From: DASYPQ01 sp041488095
GTDB taxonomy: Bacteria; Planctomycetota; UBA1135; GCA-002686595
Reading direction: 5' to 3'
NCBI GenBank assembly: GCA_041488095.1
Contig: JBGPOP010000001.1
Span: forward strand, 62,001-126,000
Length of the DNA: 64,000 bases
Numbering within the stretch: position 1 is the stretch's first letter; each line of letters begins with the position of its first letter. The notes below the pieces were generated by a model. The model saw only the letters and a list, made by a program, of their open reading frames with translations. It searched no databases and was not told the origin of the DNA. This document shows, in pieces, positions 17,397 to 25,858 of this stretch. Both the position numbers and the translations under genes were made by a program.

Positions 17397-18533
17397 TCAT
17401 CGAACGATGGGCAAGCGAATCGTGAAGCGGCTGCCCCTCCCCACCTCGCTCTCCACCTCGATCGTCCCACCGTGAGCCTCGACGTTCTTGCGCGCGATGG
17501 AGAGTCCCAGTCCAGTGCCCTGGCTCTTCGTGGTGTAGAAGGGCTGGAAGATCGCCCCGAGCAGGCTCGACGCGATCCCCGAGCCCGTGTCCGCGACGCG
17601 GATCTCGATGCCGCCCGGGACTCGGCTCGCCGAGATCAGGATCCTCCCGTGCCTCTCCATGGCCTGAGCGGCGTTCAGGATCAGGTTGTTGAGCGCCTGC
17701 CCCATCCGATCCACGTCGATGGGCACGACGAGGTCCCCGGGCACGTCGAATTCGAATTGGTGCATCTGCACCTCGGGCAGCATCGAGAGCGACACGACCA
17801 GGGTCTGCAGCCATCCCGAGAGTTCGATCGGGGTGCGCTGGAGAGGTGCCGGCTGCGCGAAACGCAGGAGGTCGCGCGCCGTCTCGTCGAGTCGCTTGAC
17901 CTCGCGAGCGACCTCGTCGAACACGTCGCGGCGGACGTCGCCGGGCTCGAGGCCTCGCGAGAGGATCTGGATCGCGGTGTAGATGCCCGCCAGGTGATTC
18001 TTGATCTCGTGGGCCAGCGTCACGGACATCTCGCCGACGATCGCCATGCCCCGCGCGCGGGAGAGCTCCTCCTGGATGCGCCGCTCGTCGGTGATGTCCC
18101 GGAAGACGGCCGTCGAGCCGATCACGCCGCCGCGAGTGTCGTGGAGCACGGAGCGCGTCAGGCTGACCCAGCGCTCGCCGCCGTCCTTGCGCACGCGGCG
18201 GGTGATGAAGTTGCACAAGCACCCCTCGTCGACGATCCGACTCTGGATCCAGTCCAGCTCGCCCGCTTCGATCAGGTCGGGTGGCAGGAGGAAGCCGATC
18301 CGGCGGCCGAGGACCTCGTCGCGCGTGTACTGGAACAGCGCCTCGGCACCCTGGTTCCAGTAGCGGATCACCTTCTCCGTATCGATCAGGAGCACGGCGT
18401 CCTTGGTCTGCTCGATCAAGTCTCCGAGCGCGATGTCCGCGCTTCCCAGGCTGCCGCCGAGGGAGCCGAGGAAGAAGCGCGTGCCTCCCTCGGCGGTCGG
18501 GGTCTGCGCGGGTTTGCCGGGGGATGCGGCCAT
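17397..18533 (-). CDS. Cytoplasmic PAS-domain histidine kinase
   Basis: A 378-residue sensor kinase without membrane segments. A PAS domain (about residues 35-150) is followed by a HisKA box with H175 (TLAHEIKNHLAG) and a HATPase domain ending in GTGLGLSIARKN. The AHEIKNHLAG form is typical of NtrB-like kinases that partner sigma-54 activators. Two cysteines in EGCLCNF of the PAS domain could take part in sensing (inference). It is transcribed divergently from the NtrC-type regulator at 18716, its probable partner, and lies upstream of the benzoyl-CoA operon on the same strand. Confidence 0.88.
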   Translation of the reverse strand: MAASPGKPAQTPTAEGGTRFFLGSLGGSLGSADIALGDLIEQTKDAVLLIDTEKVIRYWNQGAEALFQYTRDEVLGRRIGFLLPPDLIEAGELDWIQSRIVDEGCLCNFITRRVRKDGGERWVSLTRSVLHDTRGGVIGSTAVFRDITDERRIQEELSRARGMAIVGEMSVTLAHEIKNHLAGIYTAIQILSRGLEPGDVRRDVFDEVAREVKRLDETARDLLRFAQPAPLQRTPIELSGWLQTLVVSLSMLPEVQMHQFEFDVPGDLVVPIDVDRMGQALNNLILNAAQAMERHGRILISASRVPGGIEIRVADTGSGIASSLLGAIFQPFYTTKSQGTGLGLSIARKNVEAHGGTIEVESEVGRGSRFTIRLPIVR

Positions 18534-18550
18534 CGTGAGCTTGCGGAGGG

Positions 18551-18568
18551 GGGTCGCAAGGGCGACCC
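18551..18568. repeat. Perfect inverted repeat in divergent promoter region
   Basis: GGGTCGC-AAGG-GCGACCC has two seven-base arms around a four-base centre. It lies 18 bases upstream of the kinase start and 148 bases upstream of the regulator start. It could be an operator for the divergent pair or a hairpin in the kinase leader; no sequence evidence decides. Confidence 0.5.
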
Positions 18569-18715
18569 TGTGGTCCTTCCTTCAAAAAACCGTCCATTCC
18601 GGGGATTGCGCTGTGTGGGACGATGGGAGGCGGACCGGGTATCGCGCGCATCCGGCCGGACGCGAGAAATCCCCCGGATCCGAGGGTTCTTCCGGACCTG
18701 GGAGGCAGCTGGAGC

Positions 18716-20104
18716 ATGAATGCACGAGTCCTGGTCGTCGACGACGAGAGACTGATCCGCTGGGGACTGTGCCAGGCCTTGCGGGACGCGGGCTACATCG
18801 CCGAGCAGGCGGCGACCGCGGGCGAGGCGATCGAGTCGGTCGAACGTGAAATGCCCGACCTCCTGCTTCTGGACTACAAGCTGCCCGACCGCTCCGGAAT
18901 CGAGGTCCTGCGCGTCGTCCGCAAGAGCTCGCCTCGCACCCCGGTCGTCATGATCACCGCCCACGCCAGCGTCGGGGGCGCGGTCGAGGCCATGAAGGAG
19001 GGCGCCTACGACTACATCGGCAAGCCCTTCGAGATGGAGGAGCTGATCCAGACGGTCGGGCGCGCGCTCGAGACCGGACAGCTTCGCGAGGAGGTCGCAC
19101 GCGTGCGCGAGGACGCTCGCCGCGAGGCCGCCCTGGAGAACATCGTCGCCCAGGCGCCCGCGATGCAGGAGGTCGTGCGCCTGATCCGTCGCGTGGCCGA
19201 GAGCGAGGCGAGCACGATCCTGCTGCTCGGCGAGAGCGGGGTCGGCAAGGGCCTCGTCGCCCGCGCGCTCCACTTCGCGGGGCCGCGCTGGGAGAAGCCG
19301 TTCATGAACATCACCTGCACGGCGCTGCCGGAGGCGCTGCTCGAATCGGAGCTGTTCGGGCACGAGAAGGGCGCGTTCACAGACGCCAAGGCGCAGAAGA
19401 AGGGCCTTTTCGAGCTCGCCGACGGCGGGACGGTGTTCCTGGACGAGATCGGAGACCTTTCGCAGGGGATGCAGGGCAAGCTCCTGCGTGTTCTCGAGGA
19501 CAAGGCCTTTCGCCGCGTCGGAGGGACGCGCGACATCCAGGTCTCGGTGCGGATCGTCGCGGCGACGAACAAGGACCTCGGCAAGGAGGTCGAGGCGGGG
19601 CGCTTCCGCGGCGACCTCTACTTCCGGCTCAAGGTGATCCCGATCGAGATCCCGCCCCTGCGCGAGCGCGGCGAGGACCTGATGCCTCTCGCCGAGTCCT
19701 TCGTGGGCCACTTCAACCGCGAGCTGAGGAAGAACGTCCTGGGCTTCGACGCGGCCGCGACCGAGCTGATGAGGCGTTACGCCTGGCCGGGCAACGTGCG
19801 CGAGCTGCGCAATGCCATCGAGCGCGCCGTGCTCCTGACGGACGGCGAGCGACTCTCGCACCTCGACCTGCCGACCGAGATCCGCAGCCCGAAGGGTCCG
19901 GCCGAGGCCGCCTCGGGTGAGATCCGGCTGCCGCCCGGAGGGCTCGTGCTGGAAGAGCTGGAGAAGGAGATGGTGGTCCAGGCTCTCGCCCGCTCGCGCG
20001 GGAATCGCACGCGTGCGGCGCACCTCCTGGGCCTGAATCGCGACCAGATCCGTTACCGGATCGAGAAGTTCAAGCTCGGCGAAACGCTCCCCACGCCGGA
20101 ATAG
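18716..20104 (+). CDS. NtrC-family sigma-54-dependent response regulator
   Basis: A 462-residue activator. The receiver domain has phosphoacceptor D53 (LLLLDYKLPD). The AAA+ domain has Walker A GESGVGKG at 172-179, the sigma-54 contact loop as GAFTDA at 219-224 (the usual form is GAFTGA) and Walker B VFLDEIGD near 240. The C-terminal Fis-type helix-turn-helix is in RTRAAHLLGLNRDQIRYRI. The GAFTDA change is conservative but worth noting. ATG 18716 follows GGAGG. Probable partner of the divergent kinase. Candidate targets are the cytochrome operon just downstream and the benzoyl-CoA operon. Confidence 0.9.
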   Translation: MNARVLVVDDERLIRWGLCQALRDAGYIAEQAATAGEAIESVEREMPDLLLLDYKLPDRSGIEVLRVVRKSSPRTPVVMITAHASVGGAVEAMKEGAYDYIGKPFEMEELIQTVGRALETGQLREEVARVREDARREAALENIVAQAPAMQEVVRLIRRVAESEASTILLLGESGVGKGLVARALHFAGPRWEKPFMNITCTALPEALLESELFGHEKGAFTDAKAQKKGLFELADGGTVFLDEIGDLSQGMQGKLLRVLEDKAFRRVGGTRDIQVSVRIVAATNKDLGKEVEAGRFRGDLYFRLKVIPIEIPPLRERGEDLMPLAESFVGHFNRELRKNVLGFDAAATELMRRYAWPGNVRELRNAIERAVLLTDGERLSHLDLPTEIRSPKGPAEAASGEIRLPPGGLVLEELEKEMVVQALARSRGNRTRAAHLLGLNRDQIRYRIEKFKLGETLPTPE

Positions 20105-20169
20105 CGCGCGATCTTCCGCGCCGCGCGAAATCTTCCTCACCCCTCCCCCGTCATTCCCGTCGCCCCGAC

Positions 20170-20186
20170 CCGGCCCGGTCCTTGCT
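20170..20186 (+). promoter_or_regulatory. Sigma-54-like promoter before cytochrome operon
   Basis: CCGGCCCGGTCCTTGCT contains GG-N10-GC with TTGC. It shares the core CCGGTCCTTGCT with the element at 61130-61146 and GGTC-TTGC with that at 38472. Two ATCTTCC copies (20111 and 20130) lie upstream and could be activator sites. ATG 20205 follows about 20 bases after the -12 box, so the leader would be short. Confidence 0.45.
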
Positions 20187-20204
20187 CAGGAAGCCGGGTG
20201 AGCG

Positions 20205-20762
20205 ATGGTGGGAGACGTTTCCAAAGCAGCCGGACTGGTCGCCGTGCTCGCACTCGTCGCGGGCTGTAGCGGCGCAGAGGGCCAGGAGCCGTCGGAGGAT
20301 GCAGCTCCCCTGCCCATGTCCGCGGAGCCTCTTGCGGAAGAGATCGAGGTGCCGCCCCCGCCCTTCTCTCCGGGCGTGTTCCCCTGCTCGGACTGCCACG
20401 ATCCGGAGATCACCCCGAACACGAAGCGGCGCACGCTCACGACCGCGCACCAGGAGATCACCCTCCACCACGACGAGGAGCACCGCTGGTGCCTCGATTG
20501 CCACTCAGCGACCGACCGGGACCGCCTGCATCTCGCCAGCGGGGAGCTCGTGGAGTTCAGCGAATCGTACAAGCTGTGCGGCCAGTGCCACGGCGACAAG
20601 TACCGGGACTGGAAGGCCGGCGTCCACGGGCGCAGGAGCGGCGACTGGGACGGACACAAGACCTACCTCCTGTGCGTCCAGTGCCACAATTCGCACTCGC
20701 CCGCCTTCCAGCCGCTCGAGCCGAAGCCGGCGCCGGTGCGTCCGGCGGGACCGGGACCGTGA
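20205..20762 (+). CDS. Tetrahaem cytochrome c lipoprotein
   Basis: A 185-residue protein with a hydrophobic signal and lipobox (LALVAGC). It has a proline/glutamate-rich linker and four haem sites: CSDCH, CLDCH, CGQCH and CVQCH. It heads a four-gene operon with a Tat-exported ferredoxin, an NrfD-type subunit and a cytochrome b fusion. The arrangement resembles the DsrJ-DsrO-DsrP and CbcS-CbcT-CbcU quinone complexes, in which the multihaem subunit receives or passes electrons on the periplasmic side. The stop overlaps the next gene as GTGA. Confidence 0.87.
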   Translation: MVGDVSKAAGLVAVLALVAGCSGAEGQEPSEDAAPLPMSAEPLAEEIEVPPPPFSPGVFPCSDCHDPEITPNTKRRTLTTAHQEITLHHDEEHRWCLDCHSATDRDRLHLASGELVEFSESYKLCGQCHGDKYRDWKAGVHGRRSGDWDGHKTYLLCVQCHNSHSPAFQPLEPKPAPVRPAGPGP

Positions 20763-21646
20763 GCGAGGCACTCGCATCCCGGCGCGAGTTCCTGTGCGCG
20801 GTCGTCGGCTGCGCCGCGGCGGCCGCCGGCGCGTGCGCGGACGTCAGCCACACGCCGTGGTTCCGCAAGCGCTTCCGCGAGCTCTCCAAGGAGGAGCTCG
20901 GGGCGGTGGTGGCCGATCTCGAGAAGGAGCACAGCGCGACGTTCGGCAAGGCCGTGACCGTGGACACCGAGTCCGCGCGCCCGGGCGTCGAATTCGGCTA
21001 CGCCCTCGACCTCTCGCGCTGCATCGGCTGCCGCCGGTGCGTCTATGCCTGCGTAGAGGAGAACAACCAGAGCCGCGATCCGCAGATCCACTGGATCCGC
21101 GTGCTCGAGATGGACAAGGAGGAGGGCATCGATTTCGCCCACGCCGATGCCTACTACGAAGCCGAGAAGGTGCCGCGGCCGGGCCACTTCTACGTCCCGA
21201 TCTCCTGCCAGCAGTGCTCGAACGCGCCGTGCGTGAAGTCTTGCCCGGTCGGCGCGACCTGGCAGGAGCCGGACGGGATCGTGGTGATCGACTACGACTG
21301 GTGCATCGGCTGCCGCTGCTGCATGTCCGCGTGCCCGTACGGCGCGCGGCACTTCAACTGGACGGATCCGAAGATCCCCGCCGAGCAGATGAACCCGAAG
21401 ACGCACTACCTCGGCAACCGCCCGCGGATGAAGGGGGTCGTGGAGAAGTGCACGTTCTGCGTCCAGCGGGTGCGCAACGGGCGCTATCCGGCGTGCGTCG
21501 AGGTGTGTCCGGTCGGCGCGCGCAAGTTCGGAAACCTGCGCGACCCGAAGAGCGAGATCCGCTACATCCTCGAGCACAAGCGCGTGTTCGTGCTCAAGAA
21601 CGAGCTGAACACCCGGCCGCGGTTCTTCTATTTCTACGGTCTGTGA
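20759..21646 (+). CDS. Tat-exported ferredoxin subunit with four 4Fe-4S sites
   Basis: A 295-residue DsrO/HmcB/NrfC-type iron-sulfur protein. The twin-arginine signal is SRREFLCAVVGCAAAAAG. Four cluster motifs follow: CIGCRRCVYAC, CQQCSNAPCVKSCP, CIGCRCCMSACP and CTFCVQ...CVEVCP. It would link the NrfD quinone site to the multihaem subunit in the periplasm. The GTG start lies in a GTGA overlap with the tetrahaem gene, which places the twin arginines at residues 8-9 and supports this start. Confidence 0.9.
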   Translation: MSEALASRREFLCAVVGCAAAAAGACADVSHTPWFRKRFRELSKEELGAVVADLEKEHSATFGKAVTVDTESARPGVEFGYALDLSRCIGCRRCVYACVEENNQSRDPQIHWIRVLEMDKEEGIDFAHADAYYEAEKVPRPGHFYVPISCQQCSNAPCVKSCPVGATWQEPDGIVVIDYDWCIGCRCCMSACPYGARHFNWTDPKIPAEQMNPKTHYLGNRPRMKGVVEKCTFCVQRVRNGRYPACVEVCPVGARKFGNLRDPKSEIRYILEHKRVFVLKNELNTRPRFFYFYGL

Positions 21647-21659
21647 CGGAAGGATCAGC

Positions 21660-22874
21660 ATGAGGACGGTTCGGCTCTTCGGCCAGTTCGCGCTGGGCAG
21701 CCTGCGCCTGTTGCTGCGGGGGAACGCGCTGTACTGGGCGTGGATCCTGGGCCTACTCCTGCTGATCGCGGCCGGCTTCGGAGCCTGGCTGCACCAGTTC
21801 CATCGGGGCCTGATCACGACGAACATGCGTGACCCCGTGTCGTGGGCCTTCTACATCGGCAACTTCACGTTCCTGGTCGGGGTCGCCGCGGCCGCCGTGC
21901 TGCTCGTGATCCCGGCCTACGTGTACAACTGGAAGCCGATCAAGGAGGTCGTGATCCTGGGCGAGCTGCTCGCGATCGCGGCGATCGCGATGTGCGGGCT
22001 GTTCGTGACGGTCGACGTCGGGCACCCCGATCGTTTGTGGCACCTGATCCCGGGCCTCGGGCACCTCAACCTCCCGCGCTCGCTGCTCGCCTGGGACGTG
22101 GTCGTGCTGAACGGCTACCTGGTGCTGAACCTGGTGATCGTCACCTATCTCCTGTTCGCGATGTTCCAGAGGAGGAAGCCCGACAGGCGCTTCTTCCTCC
22201 CGCTGGTCCTGATCTCGATCCCCTCGGCGATCGCGATCCACACCGTGACGGCCTTCCTCTACAACGGCATGCCCGCGCGTCCGTTCTGGAACGCGTCGAT
22301 CCTGGCGCCGAGGTTCCTGGCGTCGGCCTTCTGCTCGGGGCCGGCTGTCCTCCTGATCCTGATGCAGCTCCTGCGCCGGTTCACGCGCTTCGAGATCCAC
22401 GACGAAGCGATCTGGAAGGTGGCCGAGCTCATGGCCTACGCGATGTTCGTCAACCTGTTCCTGCTCGGCGCGGAGGTGTTCAAGGAGGTCTACTCGAACA
22501 CCGAGCACCTGATCCACATGAAGTACATGTTCGTCGGGATCGGCGGGCACACGGCCATCGTGCCGTACATGTGGCTGTCGGTGGCGGCGTCGATCACGGC
22601 CTTCGTGCTCTTCCTGATCCCGAGCACCCGGAGGAATCCGCTGACGCTGAACCTGGGCTGCGTTCTGATCTGGGCTGGCGTGTACCTCGAGAAAGGGATG
22701 GGTCTCGTGATCCCGGGCCTGACGCCGGACACGCTGGGCGAGATCTACGAGTACTTCCCCTCGTGGACCGAGCTGTGGGTCGCCGCGGGGATCTTTGCGG
22801 TCGGCTTCCTCCTCTTCACGCTGATGGTCAAGATCGCGACGCCGATCATGCTGGGCGAGTTCCACAGCGACTGA
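21660..22874 (+). CDS. NrfD/DsrP/HmcC-type membrane quinone subunit
   Basis: A 404-residue protein with about ten predicted membrane helices. The segment SLLAWDVVVLNGYLVLN is typical of the DsrP/HmcC branch of the NrfD family, whose members exchange electrons between the quinone pool and a periplasmic ferredoxin subunit. It starts 13 bases after the ferredoxin gene behind GGAAGGA. With its neighbours it forms a probable menaquinol:cytochrome oxidoreductase. Confidence 0.88.
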   Translation: MRTVRLFGQFALGSLRLLLRGNALYWAWILGLLLLIAAGFGAWLHQFHRGLITTNMRDPVSWAFYIGNFTFLVGVAAAAVLLVIPAYVYNWKPIKEVVILGELLAIAAIAMCGLFVTVDVGHPDRLWHLIPGLGHLNLPRSLLAWDVVVLNGYLVLNLVIVTYLLFAMFQRRKPDRRFFLPLVLISIPSAIAIHTVTAFLYNGMPARPFWNASILAPRFLASAFCSGPAVLLILMQLLRRFTRFEIHDEAIWKVAELMAYAMFVNLFLLGAEVFKEVYSNTEHLIHMKYMFVGIGGHTAIVPYMWLSVAASITAFVLFLIPSTRRNPLTLNLGCVLIWAGVYLEKGMGLVIPGLTPDTLGEIYEYFPSWTELWVAAGIFAVGFLLFTLMVKIATPIMLGEFHSD

Positions 22875-22900
22875 GGACGGATCCCACCAGGCGACCTCCC

Positions 22901-25837
22901 GTGAACCCTACCCGAGCAGCTGTGGCAGGGAAGAGTGTCCGGGTCGGGGCCGGCAGCGCCGGCCGAATCGCGAGGCCCGATCCCAGTCTGCAAGGGTCCA
23001 CGTCCCGCCTGCTCGCCGGCTTGCTGCTGGGAGCGTGCACCGCATGGCCGACGGTGCTGGCCCAAGGAAACGACGCGTGCCTGAAGTGCCACTCGGTGGC
23101 CGGCCTGAGCATGGAGAAGGCGGGAAGGAGCGTCTCGCTCCAGGTCGAATCCGGGCGGTTCGCGCGCAGCGTCCACGCCAAGCTCGACTGCATCGCCTGC
23201 CACACCGAGCTGAGCGGAGTCGACACGTACCCGCACGCGCGAGACCTGCAGCGTGTGGACTGCATGGAATGCCACGACGACGATGGCCCGATCGCTCGAT
23301 ACAAGGCCAGCACGCACGGCCGCCTGGCCTCGGAAGGGAGTCCGCTCGCTCCACTGTGCCAGGACTGCCACGGCGGCCACTACGTGGTTCGGCTCTCCGA
23401 CCCGGACTCGTCGATCTCCCCATTCAAGGTCCCTGGCATGTGCGCCCAGTGCCACACGGAGGGTGCCCCCGTCGAGCGCGCCCGCGACCTGACCCCGGAG
23501 CAGGTCCACGCTCGCTACCGCGACCGCATCCACGCGGGTGGCCTGTTCGATCAGGGCCTGAAGGTGACCGCGGTGTGCACGAGCTGCCACGGCGGACACG
23601 GGATCCTCCCTGCCGCCGACCCCGCATCGACGGTCCACAAGGAGAACGTGGCGGCCACGTGCACGAAGTGCCACGGGCAGATCGCGGAGGTCCACCGCGA
23701 CGTCGTCAGCGCCGAGCTGTGGGAGAGGAAGGACCTGGCACCCAACTGCGTCGATTGCCACCCGCCCCACCGCGACCGGAAGGCACGTTATGACACGGGC
23801 ATGTCCGATACCGAATGCTTGAGCTGCCACTCCCCGGCGAACGTGATCGCCGCGGACGGACGGTCCATGCACGTCGATCCCGAGGAGCACGCGGGCTCGA
23901 TCCACGGCCGGAAGGGGGTCTCCTGCGCAGAGTGCCACGCCGGAGCGGCTCCCTCGTCCGGACAGCGCCCCTGCTCGACGGTCCGCTCGCCCGTGAACTG
24001 CGCGACCTGCCACGCGGGCCAGGTCTCCGAGTACCGCAGGGGACGACACGGCCAGCTCCGCGAGTCGGGGGATGCCCATGCGCCGAGCTGCACCGACTGC
24101 CATGGCCAGCACGCGATCCTCGAGCACAGGGCGGACGAGGGCGCCCCCGAGTCGATCCAGGCCAGGGTGCGCGCGTCGCCCACCTACCGCAGGAACGTGC
24201 CCACGCTGTGCGCGCGGTGCCACCGTGACGGGGCCCCGGCCGCGCAGCGGAACCTCGGTCCGGAAAGCCGGATCGTCGAGCACTACACCGAGAGCATCCA
24301 TGGCAAGGCCCTGATTCAGAGTGGCCTCACGGTGACGGCGGTCTGCATCGACTGCCACACCGCGCACAAGGAGCTGCCCGCGAGCGACCCCGAGTCGACC
24401 GTGAACGACAGCAACATCCCGCGCACGTGTGCGCGGTGCCACGACGGCATCTACGAGACGTTCCGGGGCAGTATCCACTCGAAGGAGGGCAATCCCGGCT
24501 ACGTCCAGCTGCACGACATGCCGTCGCTGCCGGCCTGCAACGACTGCCACTCCGCGCACCAGATGGCCCGCACGGACCTCCCCGCGTTCAAGCTCGGGAT
24601 CATGACCCAGTGCGGGCAGTGCCACGGGAAGATCGCGGAGACCTACTTCGACACCTACCACGGCAAGGCCTCCGCCCTGGGCGACGCGACCAAGGCCAAG
24701 TGCTACGACTGCCACGGGTCCCACGACATCCTGCCGGCGAGCGACCCGCAGTCCCACCTGCACTCCGGTCACATCGTTGCGACCTGCGGGAAGTGCCACC
24801 CGGGATCGAACCCGCAGTTCGCCGGCTTCCTGGCGCATGCCACGCACCGCGATCCGGGCCGCTATCCCACGCTGTACTATGTCTTCGTCGGGATGACCGC
24901 GCTGCTCGTGGGCACCATGGTGTTCTTCGGTCTGCACACGCTGATCTGGCTGCCGCGCTCCTGGAAAATGCGCCAGCTGCTGCCGGCCGGACCGGCGCTC
25001 GCGGAGGGGTCGGGGAAGCACTACGTGCGGTTCAACCGCTTCGAACGGGCGCTGCACCTGACCGTGATCCTGAGCTTCTTTGGCCTCGTCATCACCGGGA
25101 TGATGCTCAAGTACTCCTACGCCGCGTGGGCGCGGGCGCTCTCGCACGTCCTCGGCGGGACGGTGGTGGCTGGGTGGATCCACCGTGTCTGCGCCGTCGC
25201 CACCTTCGGGTACATGGGCCTCCATCTGTGGGATGTCGTGCGCCGCTACCTGAGGAGCGGCCAGAGCGTCAAGGAGTTCTTCCTCGGGCCCGACACGTTG
25301 ATCCCCAAGTGGTCGGACGTCGGCGAGTTCTTCGCGACCTTGAGGTGGTTCCTGGGCCGGGGCCCCGCTCCACGCTACGGCCGCTGGACCTACTGGGAGA
25401 AGTTCGACTACTTCGCGGTGTTCTGGGGGGTCACGATCATCGGGATCACCGGGTTGTGCCTGTGGTTTCCCGAGCTCTTCACGCGCTTCCTGCCGGGCTG
25501 GTCGATCAACGTCGCGACGATCGTCCACAGCGACGAGGCTCTGCTCGCGACCGGCTTCATCTTCACCATCCACTTCTTCAACACCCACTTCCGGCCCGAG
25601 AAGTTTCCGATGGACCCGGTGATCTTCACCGGGAGGATGAGCCTCGAGGAGCTCCAACGAGAGCGGCCGGGACTGTACGAACGGCTCGCGGCCAGCGGCG
25701 AGCTCGAGAGCCGGCTGGCCGATCCCGCCACGTCCATCTTCTCGAAGACCGTCCGGCTCTTCGGTCTCGGCTCGCTCGCGCTCGGGCTGCTCCTGGTCGC
25801 GCTGATCCTCTACGCGATGCTCGCGTCCTGGCCCTAG
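22901..25837 (+). CDS. 19-haem cytochrome c fused to cytochrome b
   Basis: A 978-residue fusion. A signal segment (about residues 37-55) precedes 19 CXXCH sites between residues about 60 and 632. The C-terminal 320 residues are a four-or-more-helix cytochrome b561/FdnI-like domain with paired histidines (RALHLTVI, GYMGLHLWD, FTIHFF). The plan recalls CbcL of Geobacter, a quinol-oxidising c/b fusion in extracellular electron transfer, but with roughly twice the c haems. The haem region shows internal repetition (HGKAL-QSGLTVTAVC, LPASDP, ESTV motifs), suggesting domain duplication. GTG 22901 is the only start that leaves a signal sequence; no strong ribosome site is visible. Confidence 0.85.
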   Translation: MNPTRAAVAGKSVRVGAGSAGRIARPDPSLQGSTSRLLAGLLLGACTAWPTVLAQGNDACLKCHSVAGLSMEKAGRSVSLQVESGRFARSVHAKLDCIACHTELSGVDTYPHARDLQRVDCMECHDDDGPIARYKASTHGRLASEGSPLAPLCQDCHGGHYVVRLSDPDSSISPFKVPGMCAQCHTEGAPVERARDLTPEQVHARYRDRIHAGGLFDQGLKVTAVCTSCHGGHGILPAADPASTVHKENVAATCTKCHGQIAEVHRDVVSAELWERKDLAPNCVDCHPPHRDRKARYDTGMSDTECLSCHSPANVIAADGRSMHVDPEEHAGSIHGRKGVSCAECHAGAAPSSGQRPCSTVRSPVNCATCHAGQVSEYRRGRHGQLRESGDAHAPSCTDCHGQHAILEHRADEGAPESIQARVRASPTYRRNVPTLCARCHRDGAPAAQRNLGPESRIVEHYTESIHGKALIQSGLTVTAVCIDCHTAHKELPASDPESTVNDSNIPRTCARCHDGIYETFRGSIHSKEGNPGYVQLHDMPSLPACNDCHSAHQMARTDLPAFKLGIMTQCGQCHGKIAETYFDTYHGKASALGDATKAKCYDCHGSHDILPASDPQSHLHSGHIVATCGKCHPGSNPQFAGFLAHATHRDPGRYPTLYYVFVGMTALLVGTMVFFGLHTLIWLPRSWKMRQLLPAGPALAEGSGKHYVRFNRFERALHLTVILSFFGLVITGMMLKYSYAAWARALSHVLGGTVVAGWIHRVCAVATFGYMGLHLWDVVRRYLRSGQSVKEFFLGPDTLIPKWSDVGEFFATLRWFLGRGPAPRYGRWTYWEKFDYFAVFWGVTIIGITGLCLWFPELFTRFLPGWSINVATIVHSDEALLATGFIFTIHFFNTHFRPEKFPMDPVIFTGRMSLEELQRERPGLYERLAASGELESRLADPATSIFSKTVRLFGLGSLALGLLLVALILYAMLASWP

Positions 25838-25858
25838 ACGCCGACGCGGATCCGGACG

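Noticed and set aside
22745..25657. 970-codon open frame antisense to the 19-haem gene
   Set aside because: Low-complexity product without motifs; the plus strand has 19 regular CXXCH sites and membrane helices.
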